DNA of 64,000 nt, taken from NCBI GenBank assembly GCA_026770025.1, contig JAMXDE010000048.1:248001-312000 (forward strand), written 5' to 3'. Within the stretch, counting starts at the first letter, position 1; each line of letters starts with the position of its first letter. Positions 35,593 to 46,900 of this stretch are shown here, one piece after another. The notes below the pieces were generated by a model. The model searched no databases. It saw only the letters and a program-made list of their open reading frames with translations, and had not been told where the DNA came from. This stretch comes from Craspedostauros australis. Taxonomy: Eukaryota > Bacillariophyta > Bacillariophyceae > Mastogloiales > Achnanthaceae. Made by a program: the position numbers and the translations under genes.

Positions 35593-37752
35593 TCTGTCAA
35601 CGCTGCCGCTGTTCGAAGGATGTCAATGCTCACTGTCTGTGGCCAAGACTGTCGATGGATGACTGTGGCGGCTGGCCAAAGCAGGGTGTCGCAGATTCAG
35701 AGACGAAGGGTCAATGGTCGTACTACTATAATAGGCGATGCAGCTGTTCCTGTTCCTCATCGACAATTGATCCATTTGCAGTTTTGTGTCTTTTTGTTCT
35801 GTCACTTTTCGGTGCGCCAATGCAATCTTCTCGTTGCTTCTCACCATGGCCAAAGTCGTTGTTGCTCCTGTTGGTGTTGCTCTCTCTCTCTGCTGTGGCT
35901 TGTTGTGCGGAAGGCCACCTTGTATCAAGGCAGGTAGAACCACGCCCAATGCGGTACCTTTTGCACGCAGATGTGTGCTGGATGGGACCATCGTTTGCTT
36001 GTTGCGTGTGTCTGTGCCATGTTGTTCACCTGATTTGTCGGCCTTCTGCACGTCTCTCTTTTGTCGTGTTCGTTGGTCGTGAAGAGAGTCATTCACGAGA
36101 AGGAACAGACGAACGCAAGGTCGATGCGTGACTGATATTGTGACAGGATGACGAGTCTTGGTCATTTCAAGTCATGAGTTCCAACGAACATCAGGGGCTT
36201 CCTGAGTACCTTGTTTTCGATTTTGTGTTGTACTTGAGGGACGCACTATTGTACTCAATTGAAAAAAAGCAAGCAAGACCAAAAACGTGCACAAACACCA
36301 TGGCGTTCCCTTCCAATCTGCCAGAGAGTAGAGACCCCCGTGGTCGTACCTCGAACCCAAGCTCCACCCAAAGTTATGCTGCATACAACTACTCGCACAC
36401 TTCCAGAGGAAGCGGAATGAAGAGTGCCCGTTGCAATCGGCGATACATGGTCAAGGCGGTCTCACAGTGATGTCATCTCATCACCATCGCCATCATGACC
36501 GGAAAGGCGACATTGTGACGTGAGTGGCTGGTGAGATGGCTGGTGAGATGGCCGGTGGGATCTTGTACGACAGTACGAACAACAGTATTGGCATGCTGCA
36601 TGAAGGCAATCATCCAGGTCATCGACATGGTCGATCTTTTGGACGGAAGGCATGGAGGAGGAGAAGATGGCGGACATCGAAAGCGTTGTACAATGCAATG
36701 GAATGAAATGCAACGCAACGCAATGTGGGGCCCTCCATCAACATTGCCTGGGAAGGAAGTCGCTGTGATTGACGTTGGCATTGGACATGCCCCTAAATGC
36801 CACATGCGGAACATCCAGCCATCGATGGTCTTGCTCTTGGTCATGGTTGGACACACAGAGCATTCAAAAGGTGTCCAAAATACTCCTCGTCTTGTTCACC
36901 GGCTACGCATCCACGATCCTGGAGGTAATTGTTGCTCAAGTCGGGGAAATGTGGGGATGAATGACCTATGCGGCGACAGCCGTGGGCGCAAACGAAAGGA
37001 ATATTCTGCACCACATCCACTCGCAACGGATGTTCACTAACTGGTGTGTTGGGACAAGGGGTGTGTTGGGACAAGGGGTGTGTTGGGACAAGGGGTGTGT
37101 TGGGACAAGGGGTGTGTTGATCGTCGGGGAGCAAACAGCATAACAGTGCAACAGCTTCCTTCAACTCCCCTGTCCCAATCCTCATTGGCGCCACACTCTT
37201 CCTATGTAATGCACAATGCCCTCCACGAGAGGAGTGAAAATGGAGGCAAGGAACTTTGGAAGATACGAGTATTCTCGCTAGGATCCAACTCGACTCGCAA
37301 ACCGGAATATTCAAAGGCCCAGATCACTCCAAAGAGAGAAGAAGAAGAAGAAGAAATGGGCCGATGCCGACATGAACCGGCAACGCCACATTTATGGAGG
37401 CGATAATGACAACGCCGAGAAGAATCTTTTCACCAGTTGACGACGAGACATCATCCAGTCGTTCCCTTTCCGTTCCTTCATACAATGAACGCCATGGGAT
37501 GGAGCAAAGGATGTATTATATAATATCTTCTATTCTATATATTATCTCACTGCATCTTCCATCACCCAACACTCGATTCTTCCTTCGTCGGTTTTTCATA
37601 TCTCTCCTCCAGAGACCTTCATCTCACAATTTCGACAAGCTCAAATAGAACAACTCATTGAAAACGGACCAAGTATAACAACACCATCAGACCACAACAC
37701 ACTGCTACACGCAACAACGTACTCGTAGCACAACAACAAGCAAGCCCGCACG
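35593..37752. other. Divergent intergenic region
   Basis: This 2.16-kb spacer must contain the promoters of the CRAL-TRIO/DUF6824 gene (minus) and the sulfatase gene (plus). It holds a 17-bp minisatellite (listed separately), CT-rich tracts at about 35880-35892, and TCTCACAATT at 37622-37631, about 122 bases before the sulfatase ATG. That word also occurs upstream of two other genes. No internal gene is supported. Confidence 0.5.
37043..37120. repeat. 17-bp minisatellite
   Basis: About four and a half perfect tandem copies of GGTGTGTTGGGACAAGG lie in the divergent spacer upstream of the sulfatase gene. The perfect identity of the copies suggests recent or continuing expansion. Confidence 0.9.
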
Positions 37753-40110
37753 ATGAAGCTCTCAATCGCCACCAGCCTTTTGTCCCTCGTCTCCAGCGCC
37801 AGCGTCGCGCATGCCGTCAAGGGCAAACCAAACTTCATCGTCATGCAACCAGATGACATGGAATTCCTTGAGGCATGGACGCCTCCGGCCCACTACGATA
37901 ACGAGTCTGGAAGGATGACCGTTCCTGCGACTTCGCTCATCCCCAAGCTCGAGAGCCTCAGAGAGAACGGCCTGCAGATGATGCAAGCCCATGCCGCGGC
38001 TCCCATGTGCGGCACGTCCCGGTACAGCACCCTCACAGGGCGATACGGATCTAGATCCTCCTTCGGTCGCACGCTGGACAGCAGCGCGGACAGGCGTCGT
38101 GTCGTCATCCCTCGAACCAAGCTGATGGACATGCCCGGTCTTGCCGATGGCAACGACTGCTCGCGAGGCAACGCAGCGGCCATCTTTCAGCAGAACGAAT
38201 ACCGCACTGGCGTCGTCGGAAAGTGGCACCTCTTCAGGGACGACTCCACCGTTGTCTTCGACTACAAGAACTTCCAGGAAGATGTTCGCGAGTGTGGTTT
38301 TCACTACGCTGAAGCGCTGTACCCTGAGAACATGTCGGGAGGATGGTTCTCGCAGTTCGACAACGTCGACCACAACATGTAAGTCAATGAGACGTCGGTG
38401 TGGCGAGTGTGGCATGGCCTGCCTTGGCATGGCATAGTATGGAATGGCATTTGAGCAGCGATCGATAAAGTGGCCATGGTGATCGGACTTGTGCCGTGCC
38501 CGTCCTTTCATCTACTCGCCCGAGACCAGCCCAACTTCGAGCAGGACCGTTGCATTGATCGTTGCAGAACACTTTCTACTCTCCTTTCGCTCACCCCCCA
38601 ACGACTTCCACCCATCTACTTGCATTCTCCCTTCTCAATCCATGCTTCCATGCGAATGCACGCATGCGTGCGTGCTGTCAACGTCGAATGTCCAATCGAC
38701 AACAGGGAGCACGTCACGTCCAAAGCCATCGAGTTCATGCACGATTCCATCGTCAATCGTGAGGAAGCATTCTTCCTGTACGTCAATCCCACCGTCCCGC
38801 ACGGTTCGAATGACGTATCAGACGCTCTCAGCGGAGGAGACTGCCGCGACACCGTGGAAGGAAGATTGGACGAGCCACCTCTCATCCGCTACTCGACCCC
38901 ACCTGGGTACGGAGATGACTGTACTGAGTACAGAGCCAGCGTGCTCAACAGGCACCAATGCACAGGCAGACCACGGGCTTGCGACAAGGAGCTTGGGATG
39001 GTCTGGATCAACGACTCCATCGGCTGGATGCTGGACGCGCTCGAGGCCATGGAGGAACTTGACAACACCTTCTTCCTCTTCCAGATGGATCATGGAAATG
39101 AAGGCAAGGGGTCTCTGTTCGAGCAGGGGTCCAGGATCATGCAGTTCGTGCATTATCCAAATCTCTTCAACCCGCTCTCCACCTTCAACGGCATGGTGTC
39201 CACCATCGACATCCTCCCCACCATGCTGGACATCGCAGGCATCGATGAATCGTCTCCAGGATGGTACGATATGGACGGCCAGTCCTGGGCATCGGCAGTG
39301 ATGGACACGACTGTGCACGAGGACTGGAAGCGGCGCTGTCTGATGTTCGAGCACGACTCCGAACGCGCGCTGAAGTGCGGCTGCACAAAGCTGATGTCGC
39401 TTCCGGTCGGAGTTGATGATACTCGAACCGCCGCCAGTGCGAATGGCCTTGTGGTGAATGAGGAAGGTGCGGATAATCTGTACGATGTCTGCACCGACTC
39501 CGGTGACTGGGTCGTCAGTCCGGCCACCAACCCAGAGGCCAACGGCGTTGCATTGTTGGCGCAGAACGCCGAGCTCGTGACGCAGCTGAACGGTTTGATC
39601 AACTGTCACTTGCTGAGCACGGATCCCAGGCTCGATCCTGCTTACGGGATGAATTGCTTCCCGACTGTTGACAGCGGTAGCTCCGATCGCAATGGCGATA
39701 CCGATGCTGACGGAGATGTTGATGGAGATATCGATACTGACTCCAATGGTGATGGAGATGCTGACATCGACACGGACGGAGACACCGACTCCGACGGTGG
39801 TGCCGATACCGATGCGGACGGAGACATCGACTCTGATGGAGATACCGATGCAGACGGAGACACCGACGCTGATGGCGATACCGATACCGATGCGGACGGA
39901 GACACCGACTCTGATGGAGATACCGATGCAGACGGAGACACCGACTCTGATGGCGACGAGGAAGAGATCTGCGAAGACAGCGCCAGCGTGACGATGTTGG
40001 TGAATCGCCGACGTCGACAGGTGGAGGTCCAACGTCCATGCAGATGGGTGGCAAGAAACGGATTTTGCGACCAGTACCATGACGCTTGCTGCAGCAGCTG
40101 CAGCGCATAA
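37753..40110 (+). CDS. Secreted sulfatase with Asp-rich repeat tail
   Basis: A type I sulfatase-fold enzyme, expected to remove sulfate esters outside the cell or in the secretory pathway. There are two exons, 37753-38378 and 38706-40110, joined in phase 2 with donor GTAAGT and acceptor CAACAG, giving 676 residues; an acceptor further upstream is possible. Residues 1-21 form a signal peptide (MKLSIATSLLSLVSSASVAHA). Metal-site Asp34-Asp35 follow. The formylglycine position is Cys86 in CGTSRYSTLTGRY, where the usual CxPxR has Thr instead of Pro. GKWHL (156-160) and MDHGNEGKGSLFEQGSR are also family motifs. Residues about 536-629 are DGDTDADGDTDSDG-type repeats, probably calcium-binding. The end is a Cys-rich cassette (CRWVARNGFC ... 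CCSSCSA) of the kind seen at the C-termini of diatom secreted proteins. The natural substrate is unknown; algal sulfated polysaccharide is a guess. Confidence 0.9.
39685..39966 (+). repeat. Coding Asp-rich repeat (DTDADGD type)
   Basis: The DNA is an irregular 6- to 18-base repeat of GAC/GAT-containing codons inside the sulfatase gene, giving about 94 residues alternating Asp with Gly, Thr, Ser and Ala. The pattern resembles thrombospondin type 3-like or dockerin-like calcium loops, but strict loop spacing is not kept throughout. It also creates a long antisense open frame that is an artefact of the repeat. Confidence 0.85.
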
Positions 40111-40986
40111 GCTCATTTCATCTGATCTGATCTGATCTGATCTGAAAACATAACAATAAAAAACGAACTTGGAGCATCTCTCCACGTATTTTCGACTCGT
40201 GTGTCATGCAGCAGTCAAGGATCGCCGCCTTGGACCTTCCCCTACCAGAAAAAACATGAATTCCCCACTCTGATACAATCAATACGCAAGATGGAAGGAC
40301 GGTGTGAGCTTCTTCTTGAACCAAGCACAGACACAGTTAATGCGGGATGGTGGGTAGTACGACTATCCAGTCTCATCTCTTGGCAAGGTCTACAGACATC
40401 TGTTAGTTCCATCATCCATTCTACCTTTATTCATGGTCTGAGGTGTCAATCGACACGTTTGGGTTGAATGACTCATACGACTCAATTTGATTTCGAGACA
40501 TCATCGATGGATTGTTTCCTGTGGGTCTGATGTGACGTTGTCGCACGCCGAGGGTCTTTGTGACCGTCTAATTTGTCACCAGAAGAACACACTCGTCACC
40601 GAATGGAACAACAGGTCGTAATCCGTGGTCGTCATCTCCCTCACCATCAACCACGCGCTTGGATGACATGGTGTTTGCAAGAGGAACCGTCACCAAGGGG
40701 GGTTGAGGTGGAGGTGAAGGGATCCAAGGACAGAGCAACCGCGGCTTGCATTGCATTGCATTCGAATCATCTCGTGCGGACAGTCCAGCCATCGCTCAAA
40801 AGGTCCCAAAAACGTGAGGAGCAATTCATCAGGCATCAGCATCACCCATCAGGCATCAGCACATTCGCAGGCATCATCTGTGTCTTCCACGACAGCTGCA
40901 CTTGCGTGGCTGCATCGAACGCACAGGATCTCCCATTCATTCGTTGAGGCATCCATTCATCGCACAGTCATCGCTCGCTTTCAAAC
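40111..40986. other. Spacer between the sulfatase and coiled-coil genes
   Basis: The sulfatase 3' region contains five copies of TCTGA at 40121-40145, followed at 40155-40160 by AATAAA, a possible polyadenylation signal. The rest should hold the promoter and leader of the coiled-coil gene. A short imperfect repeat of GGCATCAGCA-type sequence is seen at about 40831-40875. No gene is supported. Confidence 0.55.
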
Positions 40987-43900
40987 ATGTCGAAGGTCGA
41001 TTGCCCCGAGGCGCTGGCATTGGCTGCGGACCACAGCCGGCGACGGTCCAGCGTGGCCCAGCGCTACCTGCAGAACGTGCAGCTCAAATCCCCGTCGAGC
41101 AGTTCGCGTCGCACGTCCCTGAAACCGAGTCAGATCTTCGGCAGCAACCATAGTCGCAGCGCAATCGGGCCACCGCTGTCCGTCGGCAAAGGGGTTGCAA
41201 CCAGCTCGCTTGGCGATGATGCCAATGATGATGATGATGATGATGATGAACCAAAGAAACAGCCGGAGGAACAATTGAAGGAAGAGCAATCGCAAGAGCC
41301 TGCGAATGGCCCGTCCGCTCCCCAAGATGCATCGAAGGTTCCGACCTCCACATCATCTATCAAGCAACGCTACCTGCATGGATTGCAGAAGCAGCAGAAG
41401 CAGCAGGATAGCAGCAAGGACAAAGATCATGTCTCGCTGCTTCCCAAGGGCGGGAGAGGCGACAAGAGGACGAACCAAAGCAACAACGGCGCTGCTCGCA
41501 GTCCCAGCAAAAGCAGCAAGGATCCTCACAACCATGTGGGAGCATCATCGCAAAGTCCTGAAAAGAATGGCAAGATTGAGAGGGACGCCGATGACACCTC
41601 CTTCGCCGGCAGCCAGCACTCTCGCTCGCATCGCAACGATCGCTGCATGCAAGATCCGTCCCCCAGTCCAATCACGTTGTCGACGCCGACTTCCAAATCC
41701 GCATCGGTGTCGAGGAAGATTTCGAAACTGAGCTCGCCGTGGCTTTCTGCCAAACCGCCTCTGCTTTCGAATAAGGCCGGCGGTGATGCGCAGCAGGGCG
41801 ATGATGACGACGACGATGATGATGATGGCATCGTGTATTTGGATTGGGCGTCGGCGGTGGGATTGCCGTCCAAACACAGCACGCCCAAGCAGTTGTCGGG
41901 ATCGCCATTGCGGCCGCCGCGCTCCTCGTCGAGGCGGCGATCCGGTGCCGATGATGGCTCCGTCAGTCTCAATTCCGCCGACAAGAAGAGTGGCCGTCGA
42001 CGTTCCAAGCAGGGCAAGAAGAAGGGCGGCACTGGCAAGTCCAAGAAGGGCAAGAAGAGCAAGGCTGAGGATCATGACGATGACGAAACGAAACGAAACG
42101 ACGGCGACCAGCAGCAGGAAGAGGAGGAAGAGGAAGACCTGCGGTCTCGCACTCCGTCGCAACGACGGGCCGAAGCAGCCTTGGCTCTGTGCCGAGGTTC
42201 CGGTCACGACAAGCCGGCGAAAACACCCTCCAAGTCGGGTGCACGTCGAAGACGTCTCAAGGGACAATCGTCGTCCCATCGGGAAGAGGATGATCCCGAC
42301 ACCATGGTCGTCACCGTTCCAAAGTTGAGTGGCAGCCGTCATTCGGAGAAGAAGCTCAGCACCAGCCTGCATAAGCCGCTCGCCGTGACGAGCAGCGACG
42401 ATGACGAGCTGGATGGATCCATGTCCACTTTGGGCACCACCGCCAGCGCGGCGAGCCGAATCAGACGCCAGATGCAGCAGGAGCGTGCCATGCTCAAGGG
42501 ACGGTCGTCACTCTCCACGTCCAAGCATAATCGTGATCCATTGGCCATGCCTTCCAATCACCGCAACAGTAACGCCACAAACAGCAACATCAGCAACAAC
42601 AATCTCAGACCATCCGCATCGGCGTTGGCATCCCCTCCGAAGCCACAAAGGGCTACCAAATCGAATGGTTCACGCAGTCCTCGTAAAGTCATAACCCCTC
42701 TTGCACAGGACCGTGCCATCACGAAGCACAAGGACAAAGCTGAGAATGCGGATATTTCCAACCACCCCACGGTCCAACAACTGCAAAAGCGGATACAAGA
42801 GTTGGAGGCGGAGATCGGAGACTTGCACCACAGCCACGATGTCAAGCTATCGTCTGAGGTTGATGCTGCGAAGGCGCAATCACAAAAGCAGATCGATGCG
42901 ATGCAGACGCAGCATGCGAACGAAATGGCGAAGATGACCGAGTCGCACCAGGAGGTCATGGAAGCGCAGGCAAACAAGCTGCAGCTGCTCGAAGAGCACA
43001 AGGCGGAAAGTCAGCAACAGTATGACGAGCACGCGAATGCGATGGCCGCGTTGCAAGAACAGCTGGAAACTGTTCAACAGAAGCTACAGGCATCGACGTT
43101 GCAAAATGAAGAATTGAAAGCGCAGCATGAAGAAAGTCGCCAACAGGAACAGCAGCAACACGAAGCGGCAATCGAGGCATTGAAGGCGCAGCATACCCGG
43201 CACGCATCGGAAATGCAGGAACAGCTCGACGTCACGCAGAAGGAGCTGGATGCTGCCGCCGCACGGCAAGAGGAACGTGCCAAAGGCGATGCCGAAGTTG
43301 CAGAGAAGCAAAAAGCCGAACATGAAGCCAATCTGGCGGCGGAACGTGCCTCCCATGCAAAAGCTCTGGATGTGTTGCAAAGCAAACTGGATTCCGCATT
43401 GGAGTCTGCTGATCAATTGGCACAAGAAAAGACGAAGCAAGAGTCTGATCACGAAACGACTGTAGCAGAGCAAGTTCAAGCGCATGAGGAAGCCGTTAAC
43501 GCCATGACATCGCAGCACGATGCCACAGTCAGTGAAATGCAAACGCAGTTGACTACGGTCAAACAGGAACTCGACGATCTGCGTGAAACGAAAAACAATG
43601 GTGACGCCGAACACACGAATGCAATGGAGAAGCTGCGAGTAGACAACGAAGCCGCAATTGCTTCGTTGTTAGCAGATCATGGGGAGACCATGTCGTTGTT
43701 GCAAACGAAGTTGCAGGTTACACAGGAAGAGTTGGACCAAGCCAAAGAGTCCAACGAGGAGCAAACAGAGCAACTGTCCAAATTCGACGAGATGCAAGAG
43801 ACTCAGCAACGCGATCATCAAACGGCGCTTCAAGAATTGGAGGGTAGCCACACGGCAGCGTTGGTCTCCATGCAAACCGAGTTGGATTCCGCACGGCAGG

Positions 43901-46900
43901 AACTGGAGCAGCTATCGATACAACAACGTGACGCAGATGATCGGCATTCCGAAGCCATTGAGCAGATGGAGACCGATCGATCTACCACGCAGGCAGCTCA
44001 GGAGCAGGAGATGCAGCGACAGAGATCGGAGTATGAGAAGGAGAAGGAATCCATCATTGCGAGCCACGCAGTTGCACTGGAGTCCATGATGACCGAATTG
44101 CAGACGGTGCGGGATGCGTTGCAGGCCTCGCAGTCCGACCAATCTCAGCAAGCCGCCAAGCATGAAGCAGAAATTGAAAGCTTGCAGCAGCAATTGGTCC
44201 AACAAGCCCAAGAACGGGAGTCGGCAACAACCGAGCTCGTTCGGCAGCATGCCGAAGCGTACGAAGCTTTGATATCGGAGCATGCAAGCGAACTGTCCAA
44301 TTTGGCATCGCAGAATGATCAGTCGGAAATGCTGGAGAGTGTCAAAACCAAACACGAGCAGGCGTTGCAAGATCATGAGGCACAGCGGAAGCAACTTGCC
44401 AATGAACATGAATCACAAATTGAGAGCATTCGTGGCGAACATTCCGAAAGCGTTGCGCAACTGCAACAGCAGCTGGATGACGCGAAGGCAAGGCACGAAA
44501 CGACGCAGCAGGAGTTGCATGGCTTGCAAACACAATCCGACAACGACAATCTCCAAATCCAGAATGATCATGAGTCCGCCATTGCTAAGCTGGAGAACGA
44601 TCTTGCCGAGCAACGCAAAGCCGCCGATGAAGCTCTTCACAAGGTACAAGCTGAGCATGCGGCAGAGGTGGAATCGCTGCAACGTAGCCTGAATGCTGCG
44701 ACAGCTCAGCATGAGACGACGCAGAAGGAGCTGCATGACTTGCAAACACAATCCAGCGATGAGAAGGCTCAGATCGCCAATGACCATGAGGCCGCCGTAC
44801 ACAGGCTGGAGAATGACTTGAACGAGCAACAGAAGGGCGCTGATGAAGCTGTTGACAAGCTACGAGCGGACCACGCGACCCAGGTGGAATCATTGCAACG
44901 TTGCCTGGACGAAATGCGAGAGGCCAAGGAGGCTCAGACACAACCACAACCGCAGGACTTTGCGACCGATCAGCTCAAGTCAGAGCATGACAACGCAATG
45001 GATTCCTTGCGTGCGACGTTCGATGAGCAGCAGACGGAGCTGCGCAGCGAACTGGAAAGCGCACAGGCGGAACGAGATGCGAATGCTGCGGGAATGGAAG
45101 ACATGAAACAAGAACATGAAGAGAAGTTGATCTCAATCAAAATACAGCATGAGGAGGAACTTCGACGACTTCAAAACGAATTGGATCAGTTGCGCGAACA
45201 GCATGATGCGAAACTCAAGGCGATGGCAGATTCGGAAACGGCCACAAAGGAACTGGAGGCAGAATTGAAGACTCTGCAAAATCAACAGGAGAATGGGTCC
45301 ACAGATCGGGGTGTACCAGGAGAGTCCAATGATGACGATGCGCAACTGCAGAATCAGCTCGAGCAAGCCCGCGCACAACTCGATGATGTAAAGACGAAGC
45401 TGGACGAAGCGCACGAAGCCAAGTTGACGGCGTTGAAGGAGGAACATCAACAGCAGGTCCAGACCTCGCAAGATGAGATCGCCGACTTCGCAGATCAGAA
45501 GGTGGCATGGAAGGCGCAGCTGGAGGAGCAGTCGCGTCAGCTGGAGGAGGCGGCCGCGATGCGAGCAACGGAAGAGGCATCGTCTCAGCGCGTTGTGGAA
45601 TTGGAACAGCAGATCAACGAGATGGAGCAGTTCATGGAGCAGATCCACGCCAACAACGCCGAACAGATGAGGCAGTTGGGCGATGAGGTCGACGGGAAGG
45701 ACAAGACGATCGAATGGATGAAGCTGGAGGAATCACGCAGGGAAGACGAAGCGAAAGCGCTCCAGCTGAAGCTTCAGGCTGCCCAGGATGAGAACGACGC
45801 GGAAGCAGCGTCGTTTGAGGACAAGCTGAAGGCGGTGATGTCTCAATTGGATTCTGTGACGCAGGAGAATGACACCATCGCGAGTCGACATCAGCAGCAA
45901 CTAACCGAGCTTCAAGAAGCGCTGTCGCAGCAGGAGACGACGGCAAATGACCTTCAGTCGACGAATGCTGACCTTCAGGCTGAGCTCGAATCGACGAAGC
46001 GAGAATTGGAGTCCAAGATGGTTGCCGCAACTTCCACCACTGACGAATCCAACGGTGAAGCCAATGACGCCACGCAGCCACCGAAGGAAGAAGCGGGCAA
46101 GGAGGAATTGCAGGCGGCGCAGCAAGAGCTGGCGCAACTAAAGGAAGCCTCGGAAACGAACGAGTCCGAGCTGCAGTCGAAGATTGCAGAGTTGGAGAAT
46201 GAACTGCACTGCGTGGCCGAGGAGCAGGATGAGTCGCGTGGTCATCTCAAGTCGCTATCCACTTCGATCGCCGAATTGCAGGTGGAGAATATGGATCTGA
46301 AGGCGAAGGTTGCCGCTGCCGAGAAGGAGAGAGAGGAGTTGGAACAGCAACGAAGGCGGCAAGAAGAAGAAGCGGCAAGCAAGGCGAAGGCTGATGGAAG
46401 CATCAGCGATGCCAGTGCGAACGGCGACAACGCGCCAACAAAAAGAGATCAGTCGCAATCGAAGAACGCAGCTCCAGATATCCAGGTGAACACCGATCCG
46501 CACGAGGGCTCTCCCGCCAACGAGCTCAAGGACGTCAAGAGCGAGGTGGAGGAGCTGGAAGTGCAGCTGGCCCTCGCGAAGGGACGGTTGGCGATGCTCA
46601 CGGCGGACGATGATGATCATGACGATGACGATGACAACATCGACATGTTTCAGGATAGTGCTTATGACGAGGAGCTGTCTCACCACGACGAAATCGACGA
46701 CGAGACGAAGACAGAGAACAAACGAGATCCGGCGTCGAGAGCATCATCGCAGGACGATCTCGTGCAGGAGGCCGTCGTGAAGAAGCGCCACCGTAGCTGG
46801 ATGTTCGGCTTCGGCAGCAGCGTCGAATCTGGCGAAAGCCCGACGATATCTCCCACGACGAGTCCCCGTTCATTGATGGCGGAGAATGAGAATCTGAAGA

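Noticed and set aside
36300-36365. Possible tRNA, from a GGGTTCGAGG-like sequence on the minus strand
   Set aside because: The bases around the loop do not pair as a T-arm, and no acceptor or anticodon arm could be drawn.
38818-40185. Long minus-strand open frame of about 455 codons opposite the sulfatase
   Set aside because: It lies over the sulfatase exon, and its Ile/Val/Gly/Ser repeats are the antisense reading of the Asp-rich repeat; the plus-strand reading has a signal peptide and catalytic motifs.
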